Assembly (NCBI GenBank): GCA_963823675.1
Contig: CAWGMT010000011.1
Location: forward strand, 496,001 to 560,000
DNA from: CAWGMT01 sp963823675
GTDB lineage: Bacteria > Planctomycetota > Planctomycetia > Isosphaerales > Isosphaeraceae
Length of the DNA: 64,000 bases
Reading direction: 5' to 3'
Made by a program: the position numbers and the translations under genes. Below are positions 36,226 to 47,230 of this stretch, piece by piece; positions within the stretch are counted from its first letter, which is position 1, and the number at the start of each line of letters is the position of its first letter. The notes under the pieces are model-generated. The model ran no database searches, had not been told where the DNA came from, and saw only the letters and a list, made by a program, of their open reading frames with translations.

Positions 36226-38314
36226 GCAGGAACGGGCTTGGAGTGCCCCAACCGGAGACGATCAGCCGGTCCCTGGCGCGAGTCGCCGCTACGAAAAGCA
36301 GCGACCGTTCCCGATCTTCATGCTCAGCGAGGCCCGCTGGATCGCCGTCCAACGTCGCAATGCGCAGCGGCATGGTCTTGGCATTGATCCCCGCCAGGAG
36401 CATCACAGGAAACTCCAGCCCCTTGACCCGATGCATCGTCGCCAGCCGGACACCTCCGCCTTCCCGTTCTTTCCCTTTATCGAGTATCTGATGCGGGATG
36501 CCAAGATTCTTGAGAGTCGCCCCATACTCATCGCGGATTAACGAGTTCGTCCGAGCGACCAGGCAGAGCTCGTCGGGCTTACGTTCTTCCACCAGGCTCT
36601 TCAGTGTCGCAACAAGGAAGTCCCGCTCCTCGTTTCGGCTGGCAAAGTGATGAACCTCGGGTTCGGGTCCGGTGAGCAGCGACCGATAGCCACGCTCGTC
36701 GTCTCGTTCCCCGTCCAGGTCGTCCACTTCGATGCCATGGAGTATTCTCATCGCCCAGGCGCGGATTTGCTCTGTCGTCCGGTAGTTGATGCGCAGTCGG
36801 GCCGAGCGGCCCAGGATCGAGATGCCGCATCGGGACAGAGATATCTTTTGACCATAGATCCGCTGGTGGGCGTCACCGACAATAAAGAGATCATTCCGCC
36901 CCCGCGGGACCAATGCCCGGATCAGTCGCCATTCCTCGGGATGGAAGTCCTGGGCCTCGTCAACGACCATTGCACGGTAGGGTAGCTTGACCTGACCAGC
37001 TTCGATTATGAGGCGGGCTTGGCGGATCATCGACAGCCAGTCGAGCCGATGCCGGCGCTCCAGAGCGGCCCGGTATCCTTCAAGGATTTTCCAAACCCGA
37101 CCTCTCTGAGGGCGAGATAACGTCTTCCCACGGCCCAACCGGGGCACCTTCAGATAGACTTCCTGCGCTTCGATGCCGTTTGCTAGGACGACGTCCTCCC
37201 ACTCCTTGCGGAGAAACGCTGGGTCAAACTCCGCGATCTTTGCTGAACTGACAGCCTCCTGCCAGCACGCCTCAATCTCTTCAGGGCTGGCTATGTCTTT
37301 ATCGAGACTTTGCGATCGGAGAAATCGGACTGCCCAGGCATGGAGGTGGACAACCTCAATACGCCCCTGCTCGGCGCCGCAGAACGCCTTCAGGCTGCCC
37401 TCGATGTTCTCGGCCAGGTTGCCAGTATACGTCGTGAACAGGATGCGGTCGGTCGGCGATGTGAACACCGTGGCCGCGAGATGTCGGGCCCGGTGCATGG
37501 CCACAACCGTCTTTCCCGTCCCCGCGCCGCCGAGCACACGGGCCGATCCGTTGAACGAACGGGCGACCAGTCGCTCCTGGCTGGGATGGAGGAAAACCCG
37601 CCACTTCTCCAGCGGGGCTTCCAACATGGCAGCCAGTTGGTCATCCGTGTGGATCGTGACGAAGCGGCGTTTCGTGTCAGGATGTTCCAGGGCGGCAACC
37701 AGGTCGTGCGGATCGACCTTTTTCCTCGCGTGCGAAGCCACCGCCTCCCTGATCTCGTCGGGTGGAATCCCCTCGGCCAGCCAGAGCAAGGCTTCATCAG
37801 CCTCTGCTGGCAAGTGCTTGCCCAGAGTCACCAGCTCGGTGACTGATGAAAGAGCCCTCACCGCAGGCAGCAGGATGGCGGGCACGCCGAACGAGAGGAG
37901 CAGCTCATCATCAAAGCCAGCGAACAGTCCCGGCCGAACCGTTCGATCAGGCCGGGGCGTGATCGCCTGATGAACCTCTTCGACGCTTACGACCTGAAGC
38001 GCACCGGTGACAGGATTGATCTCGAAGAGACGTTTCTTGGCCCAGGCCATCGCCTCGTTGTGGTTGTCCACCCACACGAGCACGTAGGTATCGCCATGCT
38101 CTGGGTGGAGGACGATCGCTCGGTACTTTTGGTCGATTCGCACCGTGCGCACCTTTTCGTCGCGGACATCGTGGATCTTTTCATAGTTGATGGCCGCGGA
38201 AGTCGGGTTCGCCTTGAACTTCTCGGTGAACTCCCGAACTTTCCGCTGTTGTGCACGGGGCAAGTCAGCAAAAGCGTCGAGGAACTCGCTGGCGATGGCG
38301 ACCGTCGGCGGCAT
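36206..38314 (-). CDS. UvrD/Rep-type superfamily 1 helicase with RelE-like N-terminus
   Basis: 702 residues. Residues ~1-95 (FLDAFADLPRAQQRKVREFTEKF...VRTVRIDQKYRAIVLHPE...VLVWVDNHNEAMAWAKK) fit a RelE/ParE-fold. The helicase core follows: Q-motif LHPSQERLVARSF, Walker A GGAGTGKTVVAMHRA, motif II VVDEAQDFHPEEW, GDAHQRIYG, INYRTTEQIR, TMHRVKGLEF and VAATRARDRLIV. This is a 3'-5' DNA helicase type by family. It sits between drmB and drmC, 3 nt after drmB, a place where the standard DISARM operons do not have such a gene. Confidence 0.9.
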   Translation of the reverse strand: MPPTVAIASEFLDAFADLPRAQQRKVREFTEKFKANPTSAAINYEKIHDVRDEKVRTVRIDQKYRAIVLHPEHGDTYVLVWVDNHNEAMAWAKKRLFEINPVTGALQVVSVEEVHQAITPRPDRTVRPGLFAGFDDELLLSFGVPAILLPAVRALSSVTELVTLGKHLPAEADEALLWLAEGIPPDEIREAVASHARKKVDPHDLVAALEHPDTKRRFVTIHTDDQLAAMLEAPLEKWRVFLHPSQERLVARSFNGSARVLGGAGTGKTVVAMHRARHLAATVFTSPTDRILFTTYTGNLAENIEGSLKAFCGAEQGRIEVVHLHAWAVRFLRSQSLDKDIASPEEIEACWQEAVSSAKIAEFDPAFLRKEWEDVVLANGIEAQEVYLKVPRLGRGKTLSRPQRGRVWKILEGYRAALERRHRLDWLSMIRQARLIIEAGQVKLPYRAMVVDEAQDFHPEEWRLIRALVPRGRNDLFIVGDAHQRIYGQKISLSRCGISILGRSARLRINYRTTEQIRAWAMRILHGIEVDDLDGERDDERGYRSLLTGPEPEVHHFASRNEERDFLVATLKSLVEERKPDELCLVARTNSLIRDEYGATLKNLGIPHQILDKGKEREGGGVRLATMHRVKGLEFPVMLLAGINAKTMPLRIATLDGDPAGLAEHEDRERSLLFVAATRARDRLIVSGWGTPSPFLRESYER

Positions 38315-38317
38315 GGC

Positions 38318-40541
38318 TCAGACCCCGAGCTTCTTTTTCAGTTCCGGCTCGTGTTTCACCAGCTCGGATGCGTCGAAAAGGGTCCAACCATGTTGCTCGA
38401 ACAAAGCCGCGGCCTGCGCGTCCTCGGGGAACACAGCAGCAACCTTCTTCTTGGGCCATGCCAACTCTGCCTGAGCACAAATCCGGCCCTTGCTGTCCTG
38501 AAGCTCGTAGCCAACTTCCGGAAACAGCAAGCCAATCTTGGACCACGAGCGGACGAACTCCTGACACCGCTCGTCGATGGAATCCACCAGCTCGTCGATC
38601 GGGCTGAGGGTTGTCTCCACAGGCTGAGGCGGCGTGATCGTCTCGTCGGTTTCGGCGGTGATGGTCGCTTCGGGGACCGGTTCGGCGTAGTCGGAGAAGA
38701 ACGCCAGATCGGCCGACTCGACCGTAGAAACGAGCACCGAGCGGTCCAGGTACTTGTTGCCCCGTTCGCACGAAGTCTCGGGCAGGAACAGGCAGGCATG
38801 GCAGGCCGCACCGTGGAGGGTCAGCCCGTCCTTGAACGGGTGGTGCTCGGCACATAACGGGTCCGACGCACAGAGCCGCATGGACTCAAGGGCCTGATCC
38901 AGATGGCGCCCCAGGGTCTTCGGTTCTCCGAGGCTGACCAGACCGCCAAGGGTTCCCTCGCTGTCAGGTGCGGCTGTGTAGAGCAGAATTCGAGCCATCG
39001 GCTCCTTCTCGCCACCTGGAGGATGCGAATAGATCCGCTCGCGGATGCTGGCCGTAGTGTAGCCACACTCCATTGCGAACTGGCGGATCAGGGCGTGCGC
39101 CAGCGAGTGTAGCAGCACGTACCGCATGGTCGGAAAGCCGTCTTCGGACTTCAGACCACGGTTTCGTCTCCACCGCCTGTGAGCCTCGAAGAACTCTCCC
39201 TCCCGCTCCTTCGTTTTCTTGATCCACGTCTCGATCACTTGCTCCGAGAACTGAAGGAAGACCCCCTCGCCCCGGATCTCCGAGGTGGGCACCCACTTCG
39301 GGGCCGTCCGGCTCAAGGCCACTCGTTGGTTCTTGGGAAAGTCGCCAAGCTCCGTGTAATCCCCCGGCGATTCGATCCGGGTGAACCCGATGAGGGACTG
39401 GACTTCCCAAAGCCGCTCAGCCAGCACCACCTTCTTCACGACACGCTGGTACGAGCTCGGTGGCTTTGCAACCCGCAGCTTGAAATCCCGGTCGTTACGG
39501 CTCGGGTCGGGAGTCGAGAAAACCTCCCACTCAGGGCGGCGCAGATCAGGGAACTCTTCCTCGTCCTGATCGCTGGAATTCCTCTTCTTTTCGACCGCAT
39601 CCCAGATCTGCTGCTCGGTGTAGATTGCCATGCCCTTTAGCAACTTCCACTTGAGCTTCACATCACGGGCACACTCGCACTCCTCCAGCTCGACCCAGTT
39701 CCTCTCGACCAGTTGGCCCAGCTTGTCGCTTGTCGTCGGGATTGACAGAACCGACAGCTTGATCGGGAACCAGCTATTGGACGCCCCGAGCAGAATGGCC
39801 CGCTGCGTGCCATCACATGGATCTTCGTCGTACTTTCGCAAGTGAGGCCAACGCCCTCTGCATCGAGCAAGTTCGCCTCGCCGCTCTTCGCTAAAGGCAT
39901 CGCTCATGCGGCGGGTCTTTTCGCACTTCACGCATTCGACCTGGATGTCGGCCACCTCGCCCGAGGCCCCAAGCTCGTACAGGCGCAGCTCGTAGCGGCA
40001 ATCCGTCTTGCCCCGGTGAACAAACTCAACCCATGGGAAATCGTCCAGATGGCCTAGCTCGCAAGCCACGAGGAAGCGGGCCGGAACAACCGTCGGCGGC
40101 TTGCCTTGCTTGTGACAGATCCGGTGAACATAGCGGCTGCGGTCCTTCCGATAAGGATCGAGCCGCAGCTCGAATAGCCCGGATTGGATCGGCGCCAGCA
40201 ACCGGCAGTGGGTACACATCTGCCAGCGTGGGAATGGGGCCACCGGAACGCCGACGTTGGCCGTATCATCGAAGGGGCTGGCCAGAAAACCAGTGGATTC
40301 GCTGGTGACGGGTGGCGTCATCAACCTCGCGACCTGCGGACCCATTTCGCGTTGAACGGCCTTCAGCAGCCGAGACTCGCGGAATCTCGGTTGCCCCCTG
40401 TTCGATGGGCCAGTCTTCGAGGCCCATCACCATTACGGACAGGTTGGGCAGTTCGACGATGGACCCGACACCATAGGTGTAGAGGAGCTGGCTGGGCCGG
40501 ATGTCGCCGATCTTGCGACGATCTGAAGTTGGCCCGCTCAT
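38318..40541 (-). CDS. drmB: DISARM DrmB (DUF1998 protein), one frameshift
   Basis: About 740 residues. It opens with DIRPSQLLYTYGVGSIVELPNLSVMVMGLEDWP, runs out of frame near 40383, and resumes with ESRLLKAVQREMGPQVARL. Later come FPRWQMCTHCRLL and the DUF1998 end: LLHSLAHALIRQFAMECGY, LYTAAPDSEGTLGGLV, HGAACHACLFLPETSCERGN and LDRSVL. The Cys residues near both ends probably bind zinc. DrmB works with DrmA in DISARM. It shares a 4-nt overlap with drmA and lies 3 nt before the UvrD-type gene. Confidence 0.88.
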
Positions 40542-43500
40542 GACGCCTCCTCTTCTTCGTCGCCTTCCTCGGTGTCCTCACTGACTGCTGCGACGAAGCT
40601 GGGGTCGGTATCGAGCCCGCCGTCGTGGAAGATCAGGCCCACGGTCGGCTCGACGTCCCGCAGCGAATTCAGACACGTGAAGTCGTCCCAGGGCTCCAGG
40701 CCGGGCCGGTTGAGCAATCCGACCGTCACACCGTCTCGCTCGTCGTCGTAGCCCAGCACCCGTCCCCCCGCGGTCCTCTGGGCCTCGGCGAGCCACTGGT
40801 CGAGGCGATCGTTCAACTCGGTCTTCAGCGACGTGATAAACTCGTCGTCGTCGGAACCGACCAGCTCGGCCCGCCGCACGATGCTCTGGATCGCCTCCTT
40901 CACATAGGGGTGGTTGCGGTCGATCCGGCTGGCCTTCTTGTTGGCGTTGAACTCGGTACCCTGGAGCCGCACGCAGGAGACCAGCAAAGCCGTCAGGCCG
41001 CGGCTCAAAGCCCCCGACGCGAACGGCGTCACCGATAGGGCCTCGACGTGGTTGTAGAACGTGGCGTGGTAATGCTCGAAACGCTCGTAGTGGGACAGGT
41101 CGCGGGGCCTGGTCCAGTTGTAGACGGTGAAGACCAAGCCCGGATGACGTACGACCGACCCGGCTCGTCGCCTGGATGTACTCGGCAGTCGTCTTGGGTT
41201 GCCCGCCCACGACCATCAGGCCGAGCCGCTGCACGTCCACACCGACCGACATCATGTTGGTCGCCAGGAGGACGTCGAGCGGTCGCTTGGGCATGTCCTT
41301 GAAGTGGCCCCGCTTCACCATTGTCTTTCGCTTGGCTTCGGTCTGGGGATCGAAGCCGACCTCCAGATGATCGAGCACATCGGGGATGTCGGTCGAGTCC
41401 TTGCGAGAGGTGAGTTCGTCGATGGAGTAGAGTGTCCGACTTGAGAGTCCCCGCTGGTCCATCTTCTCGAGGCGCGTGTACACGTCGTCATCGACGAGCC
41501 GCCGCATCCCGCCCAGCTCCCGCATCGAGTTGAAGTAGCCGATCAGCGTCATCCACGGGTCCACGTCCTTGCCATAACCCTTCTTCTCGTAAAGGGCCTG
41601 GGCGGCGGAAAGGAGAGCAACGTAGACCCGAATCAGGGCGACCTTGAGCCTGCGGCCGGGGCGCAGATGCCGATGTAACGGCGGCCAGGCAAATCCTCGC
41701 TGGGCGTCCGCTGCAGGGCGAAAAAGTTGTCCCGAGCGTCTAGGCCGTTGGGCGGAAAGATGCTGACTTTCCGCAAGAACGTGGCGTGCACCTGATCCCC
41801 AGCCTTGCGGATCGTGGCCGTGGAGGCGATGACCTTCGGTCGAACAGTCTTGCCGTTGACCTCCCACGAGCAGAGCTTGTCCACCGCTGTTTCATACAGC
41901 CCAACCAGGGTCCCCAGCGGCCCGGTGATCAGGTGAAGCTCGTCCTGAATGATCAGGTCGGGCGGTCGGAGGGGAGAATGTGGCTTTGTCTTCGCCGGGG
42001 GGTACTTGTCCTTTCTCGGGTGCGAGTCGGAATCTTCGATCTCCGGCGAGCGAAACCCGTGGCGGTCGCAATAACTCTCCACCTGGCCAAAGAGCATCTG
42101 TACCTGACCGTTCCACGGCATCTGGGCGAACTTGTCTACCGTGGCGATCAGCAGGGTCGGCAGGCGGCGGTAGATCTCCTCGTCCACCACGAGGACCGGT
42201 ATGCCCTCCAGAGGCGAGTTTTTGGCGCTGAAGGGGCAGCGGCCCAGCTCATCGCCGCAAAAGGAGATCGTTCGGCAGCGGCCTTTTGCGTATCTCTCCA
42301 CCTTGATGTCGCGGCCGGGAAGAATCTTTGACCCGCACCACGGGCAATTTGTCAATTAGACGGGCGAACCGCTTCCCCGGCCCTTATACTTGCTGCCGTG
42401 CTCCTGCTGAATTGCTTCGGCGGCGGCGTCCGTTGTATTGGGGGTTGTCTTTTGTCCCACCCACAGTCCAATGCGGAACGGCTCCTTGCCCCACTTCATC
42501 TCGTCGCTACGGCGAATAATCTCGGAAGCACAGATCAAAGCCGATGCCCGCTGGAACTGCTGGATGGTCAGCAGTCGCAGGGTGTACCGCATCAGCACGG
42601 CGATGCCGAATTCTCCGGAGCGATTGGCAACAGTGCCCTGGAGCCGCCGCAGGCCCATCGTGTAGGCCGACAGCCAGGTAGGCTTCGGTCTTGCCGCCAC
42701 CAGTGGGGAACCACAAGAGGTCGGCCATCGCTTCCGACTCGGACGTGCGGTCCTTGTGGTCGAGCCGGGTTATCCCCGGCAGGTTGAGCAGGATGAACGA
42801 CAACTGGAACGGATACCAAGAACGGTTGGACGGGATGTCGACGGTCCGCTCGTCTACCGGTTCATCCCGGCGTCGTTTGAGCGAGATGATCGTCTGGATG
42901 CGCTGCCTCCACATCGCCAGGTTGGCGAACCGGAACGCGTCGGCAGCCTTCTCGTCGTCAAGCAGCAGCTTGAGCCCCGCCTCGATCCGCTCAAGGGCGC
43001 TCTTGCAACGATTCAGAGAAGACTCACCCGGCTTCTGGTGCAGGGCCATGTCGGGCTTTTTGAGGTCGGCCTGGCGGTCCTTGATCCACGCCTCATAGGC
43101 CGTGATCAGCGGTCGTAGCTTGGCCTCAAGCTGGGAAGTCGGTGTCTCTCCCAGTTCCTTCATGTCCAGCACCACATCACCGAGCTTCGGCCAGTCGGCT
43201 TCGGTGGGTGGCGTCGTTTGGGGCACCTCGTAGGTGGGGACCACTCTGGTCGACAGGCGGTACGCCTTGTCGCAAACGCCTTCCGGGCACTCAGCATGGA
43301 GGCTGACGCCATGTCCCACGCCGAACTCGACCTGATGACGATACAGCATCGCCATCTCCTGCTCCTCGGCGAACGTGACTGGATCGCTTTTTCCGGGATC
43401 TTTTTGCTGGGGTCGGCTGTAGAAAATGGGTTCCTTTTCGTGCGACTCCACGATCACTTCAGGTTGGAACATCCAGGCTGAGTCGCGCAGCTTCTTGGGC

Positions 43501-44069
43501 TCCTGCTGCCCGTTGACCAGCAACAGAGTGACGCTCCAGAAGTTGTCGCGCTTGCGGACGAGTCCCTGAACCTGAACGCCGGGAAACTCGATGTCGGGCG
43601 TCCACTGGAGCTTGCCCGGCTTGAGTGAAATCGGCTCCGAGACGCTGGCGCGTTGGGTCCGCTTCCAGATCAGTTTCTTATCCCCGCTAGAGGTGGTGAG
43701 CGTCTGGCTGCGGTCCCTGTGGTAATGGCCCCAGCGCGCCGTGATTTGGAGGGTCGTGGATTCGAGTCCAACGCAGAAGGTCATCCCGAAGGATGATGGG
43801 CACATGGTCTTCGTCGTCGGAGAAGAGGATTCCGCGGAGCCGTCTTCCACCGAGCCGCTGCCCCCTTGAGGAAGTTCGTCGAACTCCTCGGGCGAGAGTT
43901 CCTGGCGCTTGGGGGCCAGCATCCCGACAAGATAGCGGTCCCTGACGCTCTGTTCGTCGATTTCCTCCTCCGGGCCGCCAACGGGGCCGAGCAAATCGTT
44001 TAAGACCATCTGCTCCAGCTCTTCGCGGATCTTGGTTGAGGAGGGGATGCTTTGCAGGATGGCGCTCAT
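40538..44069 (-). CDS. drmA: DISARM DrmA helicase, multiply frameshifted
   Basis: Full-length (~1175 aa) when four shifts are allowed (near 42685, 42356, 41655 and 41140). The N-terminal frame begins MSAILQSIPSSTKIREELEQMVLNDLLGPVGGP. Helicase motifs are Walker A WFPTGGGKTEAYL, DEAH-like IIQDELHLITGPLG, IASTATI, then LLATNMMSVGVDVQRL and YIQATSRVGR. The C-terminal segment reads YHATFYNHVEALSVTPF and ends in an acidic tail. This order and length match DrmA. It starts the five-gene operon, 154 nt downstream of the AriB-like gene. Confidence 0.88.
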
Positions 44070-44223
44070 TCAAGAACCTCGCTCAGTCTCACAGGCGCCG
44101 TGGGGATCGAGAGCCGTTGATCGGAAATATCGTACCGCGCTCGGGGCGGTGTGAAAAACACCATGGCGAATGGATTCCCCAAGCGTGCAAAATCCGGCTT
44201 CGTCTCGCGCCCGCCAAGGCCAC

Positions 44224-45087
44224 CTACGGTGACGCGCCCCTCCTTGCGATCCGCGTGTGAAGTGCGTTAAGTAAATCCGTGAGGTCGGGCGGAACAGCCT
44301 TATTCTGCCTCTGCCAAGCGCCGATATCCTTGGCTATGTCTTCGTCGAACTCGGCGGGCGTAGGGCGATAACCTGGCATGCCGGGCCTGTGACAGATTCG
44401 GCTTGCGATGTCATGAAGAAGCTCCTTTCCAGCGAATTCAGCCGTCCAGGTCCCGTCCCGAAGAGAACGGCCCGCTCGTCGGCGCGCTGAGGACAGCAAT
44501 CGCTGAATGTCTTTCTCTGTGGTGCGTCTGGCGTGGTCCGCGAGCCGCTGAAACCATCGCGAGTCGCGGACATGCGCCAGCGCCTCGGCCTTGCTATCGA
44601 TTTCAGCGGTTGGGTCGCTCACAAAGTCTTCGCGAAAGCGTTTCCGCAGTTCAGCGACGACGTCGCGACATGCAGCCCACCAGCAAAGCCGCGCGGCCTT
44701 TTCGTGCATCAATTCCTCGATCTCGGCGACCGTCCTCTTGAGGTTGTTGAATCGGCTGGCCGATAGCGCCCGAGCGTCGAGCAGGTAATTTTCGATCTCG
44801 TGTACCGGAAGGATAAACCGCCGGAAGGTTTTTCGTGCGTCGAGCCAGCCCGATTTGTTAGTCTCGCGAAAATCCCGGTCTATTACCGCGAAGACGTTGG
44901 AGTAGCCGGCTTTTTCTGCATCGTTGACGACTGCTGTAACGCCCTCGTTGCCGCCCCCGATGAAGAACGCCACTGCGGGGTCAGCCCACGCCTCCGCGAG
45001 ATACGTGCGCGTCGTTTCGTCCTCGACCCACAGGTTGATCGGCGCACGATAGAGACTGGCTCTTGCAACCCCTCGGATCGCTGCCAC
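44224..45087 (-). CDS. ariB: AriB-like DUF4435/TOPRIM protein (PARIS effector)
   Basis: 287 residues. The N-terminal TOPRIM-type core has the conserved Glu in LWVEDETTRTYL and the acidic pair in NVFAVIDRDF, followed by LPVHEIENYLLD (all typical of DUF4435). The rest is helical. In PARIS, AriB is the toxic nuclease released by the ATPase AriA when a phage anti-restriction protein is sensed. The gene follows the ATPase gene with a 5-nt gap, matching ariA-ariB order. The trigger in this host is unknown. Confidence 0.83.
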   Translation of the reverse strand: MAAIRGVARASLYRAPINLWVEDETTRTYLAEAWADPAVAFFIGGGNEGVTAVVNDAEKAGYSNVFAVIDRDFRETNKSGWLDARKTFRRFILPVHEIENYLLDARALSASRFNNLKRTVAEIEELMHEKAARLCWWAACRDVVAELRKRFREDFVSDPTAEIDSKAEALAHVRDSRWFQRLADHARRTTEKDIQRLLSSARRRAGRSLRDGTWTAEFAGKELLHDIASRICHRPGMPGYRPTPAEFDEDIAKDIGAWQRQNKAVPPDLTDLLNALHTRIARRGASP

Positions 45088-45092
45088 AGCCT

Positions 45093-46069
45093 TCAGACCT
45101 CGGACTCAACAGCGCCCTGCTTCGCCCACAGCCACGACCGGGGGTCGTCTTCAGGGACTAGATAATGGCGTTCGTACGAAGCGGCCGCGTCATAGATCTC
45201 AGGAGAGTGGGTCGCTACGATCAATTGGGCGCGAGGTTGAAGGCGCAACAAACTTCGAACGATTAGCCGGTGCCATTGCGGATCGAGGTGCAACTCGGGC
45301 TCGTCAATGAAGATGATTCCCTCGTTCCGCTCGTTATCCGCGAGCTCGCTCAGAAAAAGAAAGAGCTCGAGCTGGCCGGAGCTCAAGAGGTCAACCTCGA
45401 GTCGTTGATCCGGAGTAAGGCGAAGATAGACATCGAACGACCCGGCACCCGTTTCGCCCGCACCGATGACCTCTACTGCAAAGACCTCATCTCTGTCGGG
45501 GTAGAACTCACGCCAGGCGTTGTTGATTACTTCCATAACTGCGGAGTAACTGCTGAGCTGCGGCAGGCGAGGCTCGAACCGCTCGACCGCTGCCGCATTG
45601 ACCAGGCGCTGCTTCACGTTGCGGAGCCGGATCTGATCGGTCTTGGCCGGAGGGCGACCGGGGCGGCCGACGGTCGGATTGACCGGCCCAACAAGGTGCG
45701 GAGCCCGCCATGAAGAAAAGTACCAGTGCGGTACTGGTCGAACCGGCGGGCTAGGAGCGCCCGGAATGTCCTTGCTGGTCCACGTCTCGGCGCCGCGTCG
45801 GAAATCGCCTCGAATCTCGTAGTCCGCGGCACCCCGGCGAATTGCGCCCGTCCTCGCAGCCCGGTCATCAGCTCGGCGCCGCCAGCCAAGCTCAACGCCG
45901 CCTCCAGCACGGCTGTCTTGCCACAGCCATTGGGGCCTCCCAGAACGACCAGCGAATTGGGGTGCCCATCCGGGCCGCGAAAGTCCAGCTCAAGCCGGTC
46001 GATGCCGCGAAAATCGCGTATTGAGAGCGACTCAATCGCGATGCTCGAATGCTGAATTGGAGTTGACAT
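45093..46069 (-). CDS. ariA: AriA-like AAA/ABC-type ATPase (PARIS sensor), frameshifted
   Basis: The N-terminal frame (45614-46069) opens with SIAIESLSIRDFRGIDRLELDF and the Walker A GPNGCGKTAVLEAALSL. After a shift near 45715 the chain continues as YFSSWRAPHLVGPVN and, in 45093-45617, carries the ABC signature region LSSGQLELFLFLSELA, Walker B IIFIDEPELHLDP and ATHSPEI. The total of ~325 residues is somewhat shorter than many AriA proteins. Pairing with a DUF4435 gene supports PARIS over OLD or Gabija systems. Confidence 0.82.
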
Positions 46070-46314
46070 GATTCTCCCGCCCCCGTGTCACCCGCGGAGA
46101 ACAGACGGCAAATCGCGCACCCCGAACGATCGGGCTACTTGACCATAAACCATCTTACGCTTCGTCGGCTCGATTGTCGCCTCGCCGGACGCATCGTCGC
46201 AGCGAATTATCCCATGCAATCGACAATCTCACTGGGATCATCACGTTGGTCCCCGCCTTACGGTCGGCGGAGTGGCCGCGTCGCCCTTGCGCTCAGGCGG
46301 TAGGGGCCCTTCGG

Positions 46315-46836
46315 TCATGACTCGCTTGTCACGGGTTCCAGGACGGAGACCCCGGCGTCCTCGAGGGCATCCCGGATCCGCCGGCTAGAGGGTTTCTCTG
46401 GCGGGAGGCAGGCGAAACGCCCTAGCGGGCTCTTGTACCAGAACAAGGGCTCACGTAGGATCGACCCGTTGGGGGCAGGCATCGGCTCGCGAATCAGTCG
46501 CTGTCCCTTGCAGGTTTCCGCGAGCCAGCCGCGATGCCTCTCGCCTATCACGCTGGGTATCCCATCCTGGTAGGTTCCTGGTCGGGATTCGCGATCAGAA
46601 CAAAGATTCGGCCTCGCGCCTCGTTGACTTCGACCCAGCCTTGCCACGTCGGGTAAGCTGCCGAGCTGGTCCCGTTTCTCCAACTCAGGAGCCAGCTCAT
46701 GGCACGCATCATGGATCTCAGTCGCCCCCACACCTGGCGGCGACGCCATTAACGTCAGAAGTCCAGCGGGCTGTCGGTCGCCGCGTTCTGCTGGCGTGAA
46801 GGTATTTCGCCCGCGGCATTCTACGCCTGGTAGCAT
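46315..46836 (-). pseudogene. Unidentified gene remnant, probably frameshifted
   Basis: The C-terminal part (VIGERHRGWLAETCKGQRLIREPMPAPNGSILREPLFWYKSPLGRFACLPPEK) looks protein-like, but the N-terminal part of the same frame does not. A neighbouring frame reads PTWQGWVEVNEARGRIFVLIANPDQEPTRMGYPA and would join it near 46555-46560. No family was recognised. It lies at the edge of a region of transposase remnants, so decay is likely. Confidence 0.4.
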
Positions 46837-46962
46837 CGGCTGGCGGCACCGTCGCTTCGTGCGCTTCCCGAGCGGCTTCTGTTCGTTCTGCTCGACCTTG
46901 ATTCTTCCCCCCCGACAAACTGACGGGGCTCTCGGCCATGGAGCCGAGATTGAATTACCACA
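46826..46962. repeat. 137-bp repeat (copy 1, partner at 50012-50147)
   Basis: It begins CCTGG and contains GCATCGGCTGGCGGCACCGT, and ends GATTGAATTACCACA. It matches 50012-50147 closely. It is directly joined to an IS66-like transposase remnant here but to different DNA in the other copy, so it is probably part of a mobile element or an insertion target. Confidence 0.7.
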
Positions 46963-46967
46963 CCAAA

Positions 46968-47230
46968 GTTCGAGCGCGGGACTTCACGCCCCTCGACCGC
47001 CAAGTGCTGCGGCAGCTCGAGTCGAAGCCGATCCTCGATCGGATATCACCTGGAGCCGTGGGCGTATCTTCGGGAAGTGTTGCTGCGTTTGAGCGCGGGA
47101 GAGACGGATCTGGAGCCACTGCTGTTAAGCGCGGGAGAGACGTATCTGGGGCCGTTGTTGCCAGACCGCTGGCGTGCGGACCAGTCAGAGCACGTGTCGC
47201 AGCACCGTCTTGATGAATCGCGGCGTAAAG
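46968..47230 (+). mobile_element. IS66-type transposase (TnpC-like) remnant
   Basis: One frame reads LRQLESKPILDRI, then (after a shift and deletion) HLEPWAYLREVLLRLSAGETDLEPLL, a duplicated LLSAGETYLGPLL and PDRWRADQ. The ESKPIL and PWAYLRxVL...LLPDRW patterns are the C-terminal landmarks of IS66 TnpC transposases. The catalytic region and the tnpA/tnpB genes are missing. A direct in-frame duplication of LSAGET is visible at 47091-47145. Confidence 0.55.

Noticed and set aside
36206..38314. Treating the UvrD-type gene as GajB
   Set aside because: It is separated from the ATPase gene by drmA and drmB and has a RelE-like N-terminus.
45093..46069. Calling the ATPase/TOPRIM pair Gabija or OLD
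   Set aside because: In those systems TOPRIM is fused to the ATPase and the partner is a UvrD helicase. Here a separate DUF4435 protein follows the ATPase, as in PARIS.
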